Origin: Streptomyces nigra
GTDB taxonomy: Bacteria; Actinomycetota; Actinomycetes; Streptomycetales; Streptomycetaceae
Reading direction: 5' to 3'
Length of the DNA: 64,000 nucleotides
Assembly (NCBI RefSeq): GCF_003074055.1
Contig: NZ_CP029043.1
Location: forward strand, 7,122,501 to 7,186,500
In this document: positions 39,273 to 50,420 of the stretch, one piece after another
Layout of the letters: each line of letters starts with the position of its first letter
How positions within the stretch are numbered: position 1 is the first letter of the stretch
Notes under the pieces: generated by a model
Databases searched by the model: none
Told to the model about the DNA's origin: nothing
Seen by the model: the letters and a program-made list of their open reading frames with translations, nothing else
Made by a program: the position numbers and the translations under genes

Positions 39273-39810
39273 AGGCCATCGCCGACGCCGCCCTGCGCCT
39301 GTTCCTGCAGCGCGGATACGACGATGTCGGCATCCGTGAGATCGCGGACGCCGCCGACGTCTCCACCACCACGCTGTTCAAGCACTTCCCGGTCAAGGAG
39401 GCCCTGGTCCTCGACGAGGACGCCGAGCAGGAGGCCCGCCTCCTCGCCGCCGTCCGCGAGCGCCCCGAAGGGCAGTCCCTTCCCGCCGCCCTGCGCGAGC
39501 ACGCCCTGTCCATCCGCCTGGCCCCGGGCGACGGCGACCCCCGCTTCGCGCCTTCACTGCACTGGTGAACGGCACCCCCGCGCTGCTCGGCTACGGCCGG
39601 AAGATGTGGCTGCGGCACACCGCCGCCCTCTCCCGGGTCATCGCCGCGGAGAGCGGCCTCGCCGCCGCCGACCCCGCCTGCACGGCCCTGGCCCGCTTCG
39701 CGCTGGAGGCCCCCCGCGCGGCAGCCGTCCATGACGACACCCGGGCGGCCGTCACCCGGGTCCTCGAGCTTCTGGAGCGCGGCTGGAGCACGCTCTCCCC
39801 GGAGGCGTGA
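39272..39810 (+). pseudogene. Truncated and frameshifted TetR-family regulator
   Basis: From the junction near 39272 the plus strand reads QAIADAALRLFLQRGYDDVG, then IREIADAADVSTTTLFKHFP, a TetR helix-turn-helix lacking its first 10-15 residues and start codon. The frame ends early at TGA 39566-39568. The C-terminal half continues one frame over (AFTALVNGTPALLGYGRKMW ... to 39810), consistent with loss of one base near 39548-39550 (gcgcctt where gc-N-gcctt is expected). It was probably the divergent regulator of the neighbouring monooxygenase; one deletion removed both 5' ends. Confidence 0.82.
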
Positions 39811-39876
39811 GCGGGCCGTCCCCTCACCACCGGGTCCCGGTGGCCCTGGAAATCGAACACATGATTGAATTCGGCC

Positions 39877-40098
39877 ATGCGTACGTTTCCAGACGACCTC
39901 ACCCGGGCCCAGCAGGAGTGGAGCGCCACCTACCGGCAGCTCGCCGAGCGGCCCGGCCGTACCGAACTGCGCCGGCGTCTGTACCGGCTGTCGGCCGAGG
40001 TGTTCTTCCACCCCTACTGGCAGCACCGGCGGCCCAGCCCCGGCGCGTGGTGGGAGCTGCGGCAGCTGGGCCGCGCGGGCGGCCGGGCCGCCCGATGA
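39877..40098 (+). CDS. Small conserved hypothetical protein
   Basis: The 73-aa protein opens MRTFPDDLTRAQQEWSATYR and continues RLYRLSAEVFFHPYWQ; it is helical, rich in Arg and Trp, and has no membrane span. It resembles small proteins common in Streptomyces but I know no function. The ATG at 39877 is the natural start, though a TTG at 39865 is in frame. The stop overlaps an ATG at 40095 belonging to the next frame, hinting at coupling. Confidence 0.6.
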   Translation: MRTFPDDLTRAQQEWSATYRQLAERPGRTELRRRLYRLSAEVFFHPYWQHRRPSPGAWWELRQLGRAGGRAAR

Positions 40099-40142
40099 CG
40101 CGCTGGAGTGCGGGGTCGGGCGACCCGGATGATCCTGAGGAC

Positions 40143-40367
40143 ATGTCCGGATCCCCGCGTGTGACCGTGCATCCGCCGTCCCCGACCGGAGGCCGGCGCG
40201 TCCGGGTCGACGGCGAGATCCTCGGACTGGCCCACAACCTCACCGATGTCGCCGAGTTCCTGCGCCGCGCGGGACTGGAGATCGACCCGTCCGACGTGGC
40301 ACTGGCGCCCTGGATCGACTGGCGCGGTGTCGGCCCGGACCGCTGGGGCCACGACAGCGACGGCTGA
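40143..40367 (+). CDS. Small conserved hypothetical protein
   Basis: The 74-aa protein (MSGSPRVTVHPPSPTGGRRV, then DGEILGLAHNLTDVAEFLRRAGLE, VALAPWIDWRG) looks like a small beta-alpha domain; its compact, clearly coding composition suggests a real gene. An in-frame ATG at 40095 overlaps the preceding stop (ATGA) and would add 16 residues. The function is unknown; pairing with the previous small gene is likely. Confidence 0.62.
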   Translation: MSGSPRVTVHPPSPTGGRRVRVDGEILGLAHNLTDVAEFLRRAGLEIDPSDVALAPWIDWRGVGPDRWGHDSDG

Positions 40368-40435
40368 CCCCGGACCGGCCGGATTCCTCGTGCACGGCTA
40401 TGGGAACTTTCGCTACGCGTCGTTACCCTCCGCGC

Positions 40436-41512
40436 ATGATTCCCACGGTGGTCTGGGGCACAGGCAACGTCGGGCGCGCCGCCATCCGGGCGGTGGCGGC
40501 CCATCCGGCGCTCGACCTGGTGGCCGTACTGGTGTCGAACCCCGCCAAGGCCGGCAGGGACGCGGGCGAGCTGAGCGGGCTCGGCCGCCCCCTCGGCGTG
40601 GCGGCGACCGACGACGTGGACGCGGTGCTGCGGGCCCGCCCCCGGGCGGTCGTGTACGCGGCCTCCGGCGACGTACGCCCCGACGGCGCCATCGAGGACG
40701 TCGCCCGCGCCCTGCGCGCCGGAGCGGTCGTCGTCACCCCCTCCCTGTACGGCATGTACGACCCCACCAGTGCGCCCGAGGAGATCCGCGACGTCCTCGC
40801 CGGTGCCGCCGAGGCCGGGGGCGGCGCGCTGTTCGTCTCGGGCGTCGACCCCGGCTGGGCCAACGACGCCCTCCCGCTGCTGGTCAGCGGACTGGGCTCG
40901 GAGATCGATGTGCTCCGCTGCCAGGAGATCTTCGACTACTCCACGTACGACCAGGAGGAGGCCGTCCGCGATCTGATCGGCATGGGGCATCCGCTCGACC
41001 ACCAGCCACTGATGCTCGCCGAGGGCATCCCCACCATGATCTGGGGCGGGCAGCTGCGGATGATGGCCCGCGCCCTGGGCGCCGTACTCGACGGCATCGA
41101 CGAGACGCTGGAACGCCGCCCGCTGGAGGAGACCGTCCACACGGCCACGATGGGGGAGTTCCGGGCCGGCACCCAGGGAGCCGTACGCCTGGAGGTGCGC
41201 GGCATGGTCGCGGGCGAGCCCCGGATCGTCGTCGAGCACATCACCCGGATCCACCCCTCCTGCGCCCCGGACTGGCCCACGCCGCCGGACGGCGGAGCAG
41301 GGGCCCACCGCGTGATCGTCGAGGGCCGCCCCCGCATCGAGGTCACGGTCGAGGCGACGGACGAGGGGGACAACCGGGCGGCCGGCGGGAACGCGACGGC
41401 GGCCGGGCGCCTGGTGAACGCCATCGACTGGCTCGCCGAGGCCGGACCGGGACTCCACGACGCGCTCGACGTCCCGCTGCGCCCGGCGGCGGGCCGACTC
41501 GGAAAGAGGTGA
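40436..41512 (+). CDS. NAD(P)-binding dehydrogenase/reductase-like protein (DapB-like fold)
   Basis: The 358-aa protein starts with a Rossmann motif (VVWGTGNVGRAAIRAV) and has ATPSLYG- and SGVDPGWANDALPLL-like segments, as in the dihydrodipicolinate-reductase-like or diaminopimelate-dehydrogenase-like proteins common in actinomycetes. The substrate is unknown. The ATG at 40436 has no Shine-Dalgarno, so it may be translated leaderless. An AhpD-like gene follows 2 bp after its stop and is likely co-expressed. Confidence 0.75.
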   Translation: MIPTVVWGTGNVGRAAIRAVAAHPALDLVAVLVSNPAKAGRDAGELSGLGRPLGVAATDDVDAVLRARPRAVVYAASGDVRPDGAIEDVARALRAGAVVVTPSLYGMYDPTSAPEEIRDVLAGAAEAGGGALFVSGVDPGWANDALPLLVSGLGSEIDVLRCQEIFDYSTYDQEEAVRDLIGMGHPLDHQPLMLAEGIPTMIWGGQLRMMARALGAVLDGIDETLERRPLEETVHTATMGEFRAGTQGAVRLEVRGMVAGEPRIVVEHITRIHPSCAPDWPTPPDGGAGAHRVIVEGRPRIEVTVEATDEGDNRAAGGNATAAGRLVNAIDWLAEAGPGLHDALDVPLRPAAGRLGKR

Positions 41513-41514
41513 CC

Positions 41515-42003
41515 ATGCGCATCGACATCCCCGAGGGCGCCGACCCCATCCCGTACGTCTGGGGCGACCTCGTACCGGAGATAGGCCGGGCCGCCGGCGC
41601 CTTCTCCCTGGCCGTCTACGAGCACACGACCCTCGGGCTGCGCGAGTTCGAGGCCGCCCGGCTGCGGATCGCGCAGATCAACGGCTGCCGGTTCTGCCTC
41701 GGCTGGCGCACCGAACGCGACGGGCAGAAGGTCGAGGAGGAGTTCCTGGACACCGTCGCGCAGTGGCGCACGACCGACGCCTTCGACGAACGCACCCGGC
41801 TCGCCGCCGAGTACGCCGAGCGTTACGCGACCGACCACCACGGTCTGGACGACGCGTTCTGGGACCGGATGAAGGCGCACTACAGCCAGGCGGAGATCGT
41901 GGAGCTGAGCATGAGCATCGGTTCCTGGCTGGCGTTCGGACGGCTCAACCACGTGCTGGGGATCGACAGCGTGTGCGTCGTCCCGACGGCACGCGGAGCA
42001 TGA
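41515..42003 (+). CDS. Carboxymuconolactone decarboxylase/AhpD-family protein
   Basis: The 162-aa protein has the CMD/AhpD helical core with the redox pair CRFC in INGCRFCLGWR (about residue 60) and the downstream VELSMSIGSWLAFGRLNHVLG helix. Members are peroxidases or decarboxylases; the intact CxxC favours a thiol-peroxidase type. The ATG at 41515 follows GAAAGAGG and is 2 bp past the preceding stop, so the two genes form an operon ending at the next terminator. Confidence 0.82.
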   Translation: MRIDIPEGADPIPYVWGDLVPEIGRAAGAFSLAVYEHTTLGLREFEAARLRIAQINGCRFCLGWRTERDGQKVEEEFLDTVAQWRTTDAFDERTRLAAEYAERYATDHHGLDDAFWDRMKAHYSQAEIVELSMSIGSWLAFGRLNHVLGIDSVCVVPTARGA

Positions 42004-42004
42004 C

Positions 42005-42038
42005 GGGCGGGCCGGGACCCCGTGGTCCCGGCCCGCCC
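42005..42038. terminator. Bidirectional terminator before the cholesterol oxidase
   Basis: A perfect 15-bp stem, gggcgggccgggacc (42005-42019) with ggtcccggcccgccc (42024-42038), and a 4-nt loop, between converging genes ending at 42003 and 42056. Confidence 0.88.
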
Positions 42039-42055
42039 CACCGATCGAGTCGCGG

Positions 42056-43693
42056 TCAGAAGTCGTCGGCGATGATCCTCTCGATGTTGCGCTCGGCGAG
42101 CGCGGTGATCGTGACGAACGGGTTCACGCTCACATTGCCCGGGATGAGGGCCCCGTCCATCACATACAGGCCCGAATGGCCGTGCAGCCGCCCGTAGTTG
42201 TCCGTCGCCTTGTCGAGCACGGCTCCGCCCAGCGGGTGGTACGTGAGGTGGTCGCCCCAGATCTTGTGGACGCCGAACAGATCCGAGCGGTAGATCGTCC
42301 CCTCCTTCGCGTTGATCTTGTCGAAGATCGTCTTCGCCATCGTGATCGACGGCTGCTTCCACGCGGTCTGCCAGTCCAGCTCGACCTTTCCCGCCGCCGC
42401 GTTCCAGGTGAACCGGGCGCGGTGCGGGTTGTTCGTGATGGACAGATAGAACGACGCCCAGGTCTCGATGCCGGTCGGCAGGGGTGCCACCTCCGCGAAC
42501 GCGCCGCCCGCCGCCCAGTTGTCGATGCCCGCTGTCGGGATCGACGACTGGAGCGCCCCGGTGGGGTCCCACAGATGGTTGGCGCGGCCGCACATGACGT
42601 TGCCGTTCTCGCCCCAGCCGTTGCCGACCTCGTGGTTGAGGCCGGGCAGCGCGCCCGTCCCCTTGAGGCGGACGAGCAGCTTGCTGGTGCCGACGCTGCC
42701 CGCTGCGAAGAACACCCGTCGCGCCGTCACCGTCTTGGTGGCGGTGACGGTCCCGGTCGTGTCGAGCTGCTCGACGGTGACCGAGTAACCGCCGGTGGCC
42801 GGTGTCACCGACGTCACCCGGTGCAGCGGTGAGATGGTGACCCGTCCGGTGGCGCGGGCCTGCGCGAGATAGGTCTTGGGCAGGGACTTCTTGCCGTGGT
42901 TGTTGCCGTAGAGGATCTCGCCGGCGAGGGCCGACCGGGGCACGGACCCCTCGGCCTCGCGCTTCATGTAGTCCCAGTCGTAGACGTTGGGTACGAACAC
43001 GAAGCGGAATCCGGACCGTTGGGCGTGCTTGCGGCCGACGCGCGCGTACGTGTACGCCTCCGTCGTGTCGAACCACGCCGGGTCGATGGTCCGCACACCG
43101 AGGGTGCTGTTGGCACGCGGATAGTAGACGTCGTACATCTCGTCGGCGTCGACCGACGGGAGCACGGCGGGGAAGCGGCTGCGCTCCGGGGTCACGGCCA
43201 TACCGCCGTTGACGAGGGAGCCGCCGCCGACCCCGCGCCCCTGGTACACCACGATGCCGCCCATCTCCTCGGCGTCGAGGATGCCCGTGTACCGGGGCAC
43301 GTCCCGGTCGAGCGGGAAACCGAGGAAATTGCTCAGTGGCTGCTTGGTGCGGGTGCGCAGCCAGAACGACCGGTAGTCGGGGCTGGTGGTGTTGGCGAAG
43401 ATCTTGCCGTCGGTGCCCGGGGTGTCCCAGGCCATGCCCATCTCCACCATGTGGACGTCGACGCCGGCCTGCGCGAGCCGGAGCGCGGTGACGGACCCTC
43501 CGTATCCGCTGCCGATGACGAGTGCGGTGACCTGTGCGCCGGGTTCGATGACCGCCTCGCGCGGGGCGGCGGCGGCCGGGGGAAGGCCGAATGCGCCCCA
43601 TGTCGCGGCGCCAAGAATAGAACCTGTTCCACTGATGAAGTGGCGGCGGGAAAGACCTCTTCCTTCGACGTGACTGGCTCTGCCAGAGTCCAT
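42056..43693 (-). CDS. choA: Secreted cholesterol oxidase (type I, GMC fold)
   Basis: The 545-aa protein begins with a Tat signal (SRRHFISGTGSILGAATWGA) cleaved near AAAAPREA. It then has the FAD motif VIGSGYGGSVTALRL, YQGRGVGGGSLVNGGMAV, FVPNVYDWDYM and the GMC active-site set: Glu in GAFAEVAP (about 399), His in YHPLGG (about 486) and Asn in VNPFVT (about 524), matching the catalytic trio of Streptomyces ChoA. It oxidises and isomerises 3-beta-hydroxysterols to 4-en-3-ones with release of H2O2. The start is the ATG at 43693 behind AAGGGAGA. No P450 choP is adjacent. Confidence 0.9.
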   Translation of the reverse strand: MDSGRASHVEGRGLSRRHFISGTGSILGAATWGAFGLPPAAAAPREAVIEPGAQVTALVIGSGYGGSVTALRLAQAGVDVHMVEMGMAWDTPGTDGKIFANTTSPDYRSFWLRTRTKQPLSNFLGFPLDRDVPRYTGILDAEEMGGIVVYQGRGVGGGSLVNGGMAVTPERSRFPAVLPSVDADEMYDVYYPRANSTLGVRTIDPAWFDTTEAYTYARVGRKHAQRSGFRFVFVPNVYDWDYMKREAEGSVPRSALAGEILYGNNHGKKSLPKTYLAQARATGRVTISPLHRVTSVTPATGGYSVTVEQLDTTGTVTATKTVTARRVFFAAGSVGTSKLLVRLKGTGALPGLNHEVGNGWGENGNVMCGRANHLWDPTGALQSSIPTAGIDNWAAGGAFAEVAPLPTGIETWASFYLSITNNPHRARFTWNAAAGKVELDWQTAWKQPSITMAKTIFDKINAKEGTIYRSDLFGVHKIWGDHLTYHPLGGAVLDKATDNYGRLHGHSGLYVMDGALIPGNVSVNPFVTITALAERNIERIIADDF

Positions 43694-43914
43694 GCAGATC
43701 TCCCTTCTGACATAGAACGGAAACGAGTTCTACGCAGCGCTGTGAAAGAAGTCACGAGAAACCTCCGGGTAACTTGAAAGGTGTTCCGCATGCATGGGGA
43801 GAGGTCGCCTCAGGAATACGCCGTCGGCCCGTCCGCCCCGCTGTCACCGGGGCCATGGGACCGTGGGCACGCAACGCCGCCCTGACCGACTCGATACGCC
43901 GAGGAGAGCCGACC

Positions 43915-44421
43915 GTGAGTCCGGCCGACGACCTGTCCATCGCCCCGATGACGTCCGAGCACGCGGAGGAGGTGCTGACGATCTATCAGCTCGGGATCGA
44001 CGAAGGCCAGTCCACCTTCGAGACGGTCGCGCCCACCTGGGACACCTTCGACGCCGTCAAACTGCCCGAGCACCGGTACGTCGCGCTCGACGCCACCGGC
44101 AAGGTGCTGGGATGGGTGGCGGTGATCCGCGTCTCCGACCGGTGCGCCTACGCCGGAGTCGTCGACCACTCCGTGTACGTGCACCCGGCGGCGCGCGGCC
44201 GGGGCGTCGGTGCCGCACTGCTCGACGCGCTCATCGCCTCCACGGAGGCCGCGGGCGTCTGGACCATCCAGTCCGGGGTCTTCCCCGAGAACACCGCGAG
44301 CCTCGCCCTGCACCGCAAGGCCGGCTTCCGCGTCATCGGCGTCCGTGAACGCATCGGCCGGCACCACGGGGTGTGGCGTGACGTCATGCTGATCGAACGC
44401 CGCAGCCCCGTGGTCGGCTGA
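43915..44421 (+). CDS. GNAT N-acetyltransferase, phosphinothricin acetyltransferase-like
   Basis: The 168-aa protein has the GNAT acetyl-CoA loop RGRGVGAAL and the PAT-family features STFETVAPTWDTF, FPENTASLALHRKAGF and IGRHHGVWRDVMLIERR. Relatives acetylate phosphinothricin, methionine sulfoximine or methionine sulfone. Whether it gives resistance is untested. GTG 43915 is chosen because GAGGAG lies 8 nt upstream; the longer frame reads into the cholesterol oxidase promoter region. Confidence 0.83.
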   Translation: MSPADDLSIAPMTSEHAEEVLTIYQLGIDEGQSTFETVAPTWDTFDAVKLPEHRYVALDATGKVLGWVAVIRVSDRCAYAGVVDHSVYVHPAARGRGVGAALLDALIASTEAAGVWTIQSGVFPENTASLALHRKAGFRVIGVRERIGRHHGVWRDVMLIERRSPVVG

Positions 44422-44580
44422 CACCCGCGCCCGGCCCGTGCGTTGGGCCGATCGGTTCACCCTCGGTGTGTCCCGGCGCGCCTCGGCCGTACAGGAGGGT
44501 CCGCGTGCAGGATCGGTGCGGGGGCGGCCACCTGACGGGCCGCCCCCGCTCCCCTCACCGCCACGCGACGAGGTTCCGCC

Positions 44581-44616
44581 ATGACTCTGCACACCCGTAC
44601 GCCGGTGGCGCCATGA
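44581..44616 (+). CDS. 11-codon leader peptide ahead of the methyltransferase (possible)
   Basis: ATG 44581 opens MTLHTRTPVAP and stops at TGA 44614-44616, overlapping the methyltransferase ATG (ATGA). GAGG lies about 7 nt before the ATG, while the methyltransferase itself has no good site. This would couple its translation to the leader. Confidence 0.4.
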   Translation: MTLHTRTPVAP

Positions 44617-45428
44617 GGCCCGCCGAGGAGCGGGCGGAACCCGGCTCCGGTCGCTACGGCGAGACCGTCTTCCGGCCCGGACAGCAGGGCGAGGAGGAGC
44701 GCATCGACTACGGCGCCCTCGCCTACGACGACGTCACCGTGGCGCGGCTGCGGGCGCTCGGCGCCGGGCCCGGGTGGCGGTGCCTGGACGTGGGCGCGGG
44801 CACCGGCACGATCGCGCGGCGACTGCTGGACGAGGCCGGCGTGGACAGCGTCCTCGCCGTCGACCGCGACGTCCGGTTCCTCGCCGCGCGGGCCGTACCC
44901 GGCCTGGAGGTACGCGAAGCCGACGTCACCGCACCGGACTTCGCGCCCGGCCGCTTCCACCTCGTGCACGCCCGCTTCGTACTGATGCACCTCCCGGACC
45001 GCGAGCGGGTGATCCGGACGCTGCTGGAGTGCGTCGAGCCCGGGGGCCTCCTGGTGCTCGGCGACGCCGTCGACCTGACGAGCGACCGCGCCCCCGACAC
45101 GCCCTACACGCGTGTGATGCGCGCGATGTGGCGGGGCCTGCGGGACACCATCGGCACGGACGTCACCTGGGTGCCGTCGTATCCGCACCTGCTGCGCGCG
45201 TCGGGACTCGAACGGGTCGCCGCCGAGATCCATGTACCGCCACTGGAGCCGGGCAGCCCCATCAGCCGCTTCTGGGCCGACACCTGGGACCGCAGCCGGG
45301 AGGCGCTGCGTGCCACGGGCCTCGTCGACGACGCGGCCGTGGACGAGGGCATCCGCCACCTGTCCTCGGACGCGTGCGCCGACCTGTCGGCAGGGCTGCT
45401 GACGGCCTGGGGACGCAGACCCGAGTGA
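44613..45428 (+). CDS. SAM-dependent methyltransferase
   Basis: The 271-aa class I methyltransferase has motif I in CLDVGAGTGTIARRLL (about residue 54), the acidic residue of motif II (VLAVDRD) and LVHARFVLMHLPDRERV, like UbiE/tellurite-type small-molecule enzymes. The substrate is unknown. The start is set at ATG 44613, overlapping the stop of a short leader frame; no Shine-Dalgarno directly precedes it, so translation may depend on that leader. Confidence 0.75.
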   Translation: MRPAEERAEPGSGRYGETVFRPGQQGEEERIDYGALAYDDVTVARLRALGAGPGWRCLDVGAGTGTIARRLLDEAGVDSVLAVDRDVRFLAARAVPGLEVREADVTAPDFAPGRFHLVHARFVLMHLPDRERVIRTLLECVEPGGLLVLGDAVDLTSDRAPDTPYTRVMRAMWRGLRDTIGTDVTWVPSYPHLLRASGLERVAAEIHVPPLEPGSPISRFWADTWDRSREALRATGLVDDAAVDEGIRHLSSDACADLSAGLLTAWGRRPE

Positions 45429-45592
45429 AATTCCGTGCAGGGTGCGGGCATGAACCTTTCGACCCGGGGCACCTGGTGATCAGCTCGGTGCCGGACCTGG
45501 TGCCGGGCGGTGTTGCGCGGGGACGCACTCGGTTCCTCCCCGCGCGGGGAGTCGGCCGTACGACGGCCCTGTCTCGGGAGAGAGGAATCGCC

Positions 45593-45838
45593 ATGATCCT
45601 GCCGGCGGAGAAGGAACTGCGCAGCGCCCTGGCCCGGTTCGCGGAGGCGCGTATCGCTCACGACGTCCTTCCCACCGGCCGCACCAGCCGGGTGCTCGAG
45701 GACGCCACCTACACGCTGTGCGTGATGACCGGTGCCCGGACCGCCGGCGACGCGCTCAAGGCCGCGGACGCCCTGCTCGAACGCTACGGCGCCGACCGCC
45801 GGGAGGGCAGGCCCGAGGACGAGACGCTGGCCGCCTGA
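45593..45838 (+). CDS. DUF5133-family small protein
   Basis: The 81-aa helical protein (MILPAEKELRSALARFAEAR, then HDVLPTGRTSRVLEDATYTL, CVMTGARTAGDALKAADALL) matches the small DUF5133 proteins that recur in Streptomyces genomes. No function is established; some lie near developmental or stress genes. The ATG at 45593 follows GAGAGAGGAA. It stands alone between the methyltransferase and a larger unknown gene. Confidence 0.75.
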   Translation: MILPAEKELRSALARFAEARIAHDVLPTGRTSRVLEDATYTLCVMTGARTAGDALKAADALLERYGADRREGRPEDETLAA

Positions 45839-45898
45839 GGCGATGTCAGTGGCGCGGCCTAGGGTTCCGCCAGAGTCCCCGGACCTTGTGGAGCCCAC

Positions 45899-46993
45899 GT
45901 GTCCCGTCCTGCCCGCCTCGTCGCCTCGCTCGAGGCCCCCTCTCCCGTCACCGGCTTCGGGTCGGCACCGTGCCTGATGTCCGGGCCGGGCGCCCGGTAT
46001 CTCGTCCAGTGCGACGACACCGAGTTGATCGTGCGTGGACTCGCGGGCTGGGCGCCGGGTCCGACGATCCGTTTCCCCGCGCCCTGGCCGCCGGGGTTCG
46101 GCTCGTGGGCGGTGTCGCCCGGCGCCGACCTCGCCGTGTTCGCGGGACGGCACGCCCTGCGCGCCGTCGACCCGTCGGGCCGGACGCGCTGGGAGCTTCG
46201 ACACCCCTGCTGGGCGGGGTGCGCGGGACACACCGATGCCTCCGAGTACGTGGACGACCGGGACCACCGGTACTCCGGCAGCGGCTCGGTCGCCTTCGCC
46301 ACCGACGGCAAGCTCGTCTGGGCGCACGTACCCGGCCCCTCGGCGGACGGGGAAGCGGACGGGGACGACGGCCCGGAGGAGTGGCTGGTCCTCGACGCCG
46401 CCGACGGCACGGTGCTGGCCCGCGCCGCCACGGGGACGGTGGCGGCCGGATCCGTCCATGTCCCGCACCCCGACCCCGGCCGGATGGGTCTGAGCGTCGG
46501 CGAGGGCCAGGACGGCTCGCCCCTGCTCTGGGGCCGATGGGACGGTAGGCGGCTCACCGTGGACACCTTCGGCGGCGAGGACCGCGTGCTGCTCGCGGTG
46601 AGCCCCACGGGGGACCGCCTGCTCACCGTGACCCACGACCAGGACACCCTCGCCGTGCACCGCGCCGCCGACGGCCAGGTGACGGCCGCCCTGGACGCGG
46701 AGACTGTTCCCCCGCACCCGGCGGCCGAGGAGGACGCCGAGGCCGACGAGATCCGCGCGTACTTCGGCTACGAGGGCGGCTTCGTCGACGAGGAGACCAT
46801 CGTGGTCGGCACCACCGAGAGCGACGAGGAGTACGGGGCGGGCCGGCACTGGCTCGTCGCCCCGGCCTCCCCGCGGCCGCTCGACCCGATCACCTACCCG
46901 GTCGAGGTGTCCGGACCGCCCAGGGCGCTGGGCGACGGCACCTGGTACACGGTGTCCGCCGCCGACAGCGCCCTGTACGTCTGGGCTCTGTGA
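45899..46993 (+). CDS. Hypothetical protein with beta-propeller-like repeats
   Basis: This is a 364-aa soluble protein without a signal peptide. It shows repeating strand-turn patterns such as SGSVAFATDGKLVWAHV, LLLAVSPTGDRLLTVTHD-like and WYTVSAADSALYVWAL, resembling PQQ/WD40-type propeller blades, but I cannot assign a family. GTG 45899 has GGAG 6 nt upstream. Acidic stretches (EADGDDGPEE; EEDAEADE) sit in loops. It ends 10 bp from the convergent secDF gene. Confidence 0.6.
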   Translation: MSRPARLVASLEAPSPVTGFGSAPCLMSGPGARYLVQCDDTELIVRGLAGWAPGPTIRFPAPWPPGFGSWAVSPGADLAVFAGRHALRAVDPSGRTRWELRHPCWAGCAGHTDASEYVDDRDHRYSGSGSVAFATDGKLVWAHVPGPSADGEADGDDGPEEWLVLDAADGTVLARAATGTVAAGSVHVPHPDPGRMGLSVGEGQDGSPLLWGRWDGRRLTVDTFGGEDRVLLAVSPTGDRLLTVTHDQDTLAVHRAADGQVTAALDAETVPPHPAAEEDAEADEIRAYFGYEGGFVDEETIVVGTTESDEEYGAGRHWLVAPASPRPLDPITYPVEVSGPPRALGDGTWYTVSAADSALYVWAL

Positions 46994-47003
46994 CCGTCAC
47001 CCT

Positions 47004-49217
<2,214 letters not shown>

Positions 49218-49289
49218 GGGTGGCCTCCGGCAGGCACACCCCGGCCACGACGGTGACCGGGTGTCGGGAAGGAAGGGGAACGAACTGCG

Positions 49290-49655
49290 TCAGATGCCGG
49301 AGGTGGGGGGCGGAGCGCGGCGGTGCGGGGCGTGGGCCGGGTGGGCGTGGTCCGGCGCGAGCGCGGCCGTACGGAAGGCACGGGCCTGCGCGGGCCCACT
49401 GTGGGGCTCATAGCGCGACGCCGGCTCGGCGGGTGTCGCCGGCCTTTCGGCGGGGGCGTCACCCTGGCCGCGTACGACGGCCGGGCGGACGTGGTCGTGT
49501 CCGTCGTCCGCCCGCGGTGCGCCGCTGCCCGCCGAAGGCGCGGGGGAGGGGTGAGGGGTGCCGTGGACCGGAGGGCTCAGCAGGGCCAGGAGCACGGCGA
49601 GCAGGACGACGACCGGCCCCGTGGCACAGGGGGCGGGCCGTGCGGTGCGCGCCAT
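49290..49655 (-). CDS. Small exported His/Pro-rich protein
   Basis: The 121-aa product has an N-terminal signal sequence (basic residues, then VVVLLAVLLALLSPPVHG) and a low-complexity Pro/Ala/His-rich mature part with clusters such as DDGHDHVRP and PDHAHPAHAPHRRAPP. The histidine clusters suggest metal binding (inference). The ATG at 49655 is preceded by GAGGGGG 8 nt upstream. It lies 72 bp upstream of secDF and 99 bp downstream of the response regulator, all leftward, so one transcript is possible. No known family is recognised. Confidence 0.6.
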   Translation of the reverse strand: MARTARPAPCATGPVVVLLAVLLALLSPPVHGTPHPSPAPSAGSGAPRADDGHDHVRPAVVRGQGDAPAERPATPAEPASRYEPHSGPAQARAFRTAALAPDHAHPAHAPHRRAPPPTSGI

Positions 49656-49754
49656 GCGACGTCCCCCTCTGGTCGGGTTCGGCGGAGCCGTGGTGCGCCC
49701 GAGGATCCTGGCCGGGGAGTAGGCGGCCGGGACCCTCGGGCAGTGGGAAGGGGG

Positions 49755-50420
49755 TCAGGGCTCGATGAGCCCCGCCCGGATGGCGTAGCGGGTGAGTTCG
49801 AGGCGGTCCCGCAGGCCCAGCTTGTGCAGCAGGTTGGCCCGGTGCCGGTGGACGGTCTTGATGCTGATGAAGAGCAGCTCGGCGATCTCCTTGGAGGAGT
49901 GGCCCTCGGCGACGAGCTTCAGCACCTCCTCCTCCCGGGGCGTGAGGACCTGCCCCGGCGGCTCCTCGCCGTGCCGGACCCGGTCGAGGTAGTTGCGGAT
50001 CAGGGCGGTGACCGCGCCCGGATACAGGAAGGGCTCGTCGCGCATTGCGGCGCGGCAGGCGGTGACCAGGTCGCGGTCGGCCACCGACTTCAGCACATAG
50101 CCGCTGGCCCCGGCCTTCAGCGCCTGGAAGAAGTACTGCTCGTTGTCGTGCATCGTCAGGATCAGCACCCGCACGTCCGGCTTCAGCGCGTTGAGTTCAC
50201 GGGCGGCCTGCAGCCCCGTCATCCGGGGCATCGTGATGTCCAGGACGGCCAGGTCGACGTCCTGGCCGCGGGCCAGCGCCACGGCCTCGGCGCCGTCCCC
50301 GGCCTCCGCGACGACCTCCAGGTCCGGCTCCCGGTCGAGGATCAGCCGCACCCCTCGCCGTACCAGCGCGTGGTCGTCGGCGAGGAGGATGCGGATCACG
50401 GGTGTGTCGGTGGTGGTCAT
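49755..50420 (-). CDS. NarL/LuxR-family response regulator
   Basis: The 221-aa protein has a receiver domain (ILLADDHALVRRGVRLIL, phospho-acceptor Asp in LAVLDITMPRMTG near residue 60, Lys in YVLKSVA) and a LuxR-type helix-turn-helix (LTPREEEVLKLVAEGHSSKE, then IAELLFISIKTVHRHRANLL). The ATG at 50420 overlaps the histidine kinase stop (ATGA), so the pair is co-translated. The target genes may include the adjacent exported protein and secDF. Confidence 0.9.
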   Translation of the reverse strand: MTTTDTPVIRILLADDHALVRRGVRLILDREPDLEVVAEAGDGAEAVALARGQDVDLAVLDITMPRMTGLQAARELNALKPDVRVLILTMHDNEQYFFQALKAGASGYVLKSVADRDLVTACRAAMRDEPFLYPGAVTALIRNYLDRVRHGEEPPGQVLTPREEEVLKLVAEGHSSKEIAELLFISIKTVHRHRANLLHKLGLRDRLELTRYAIRAGLIEP

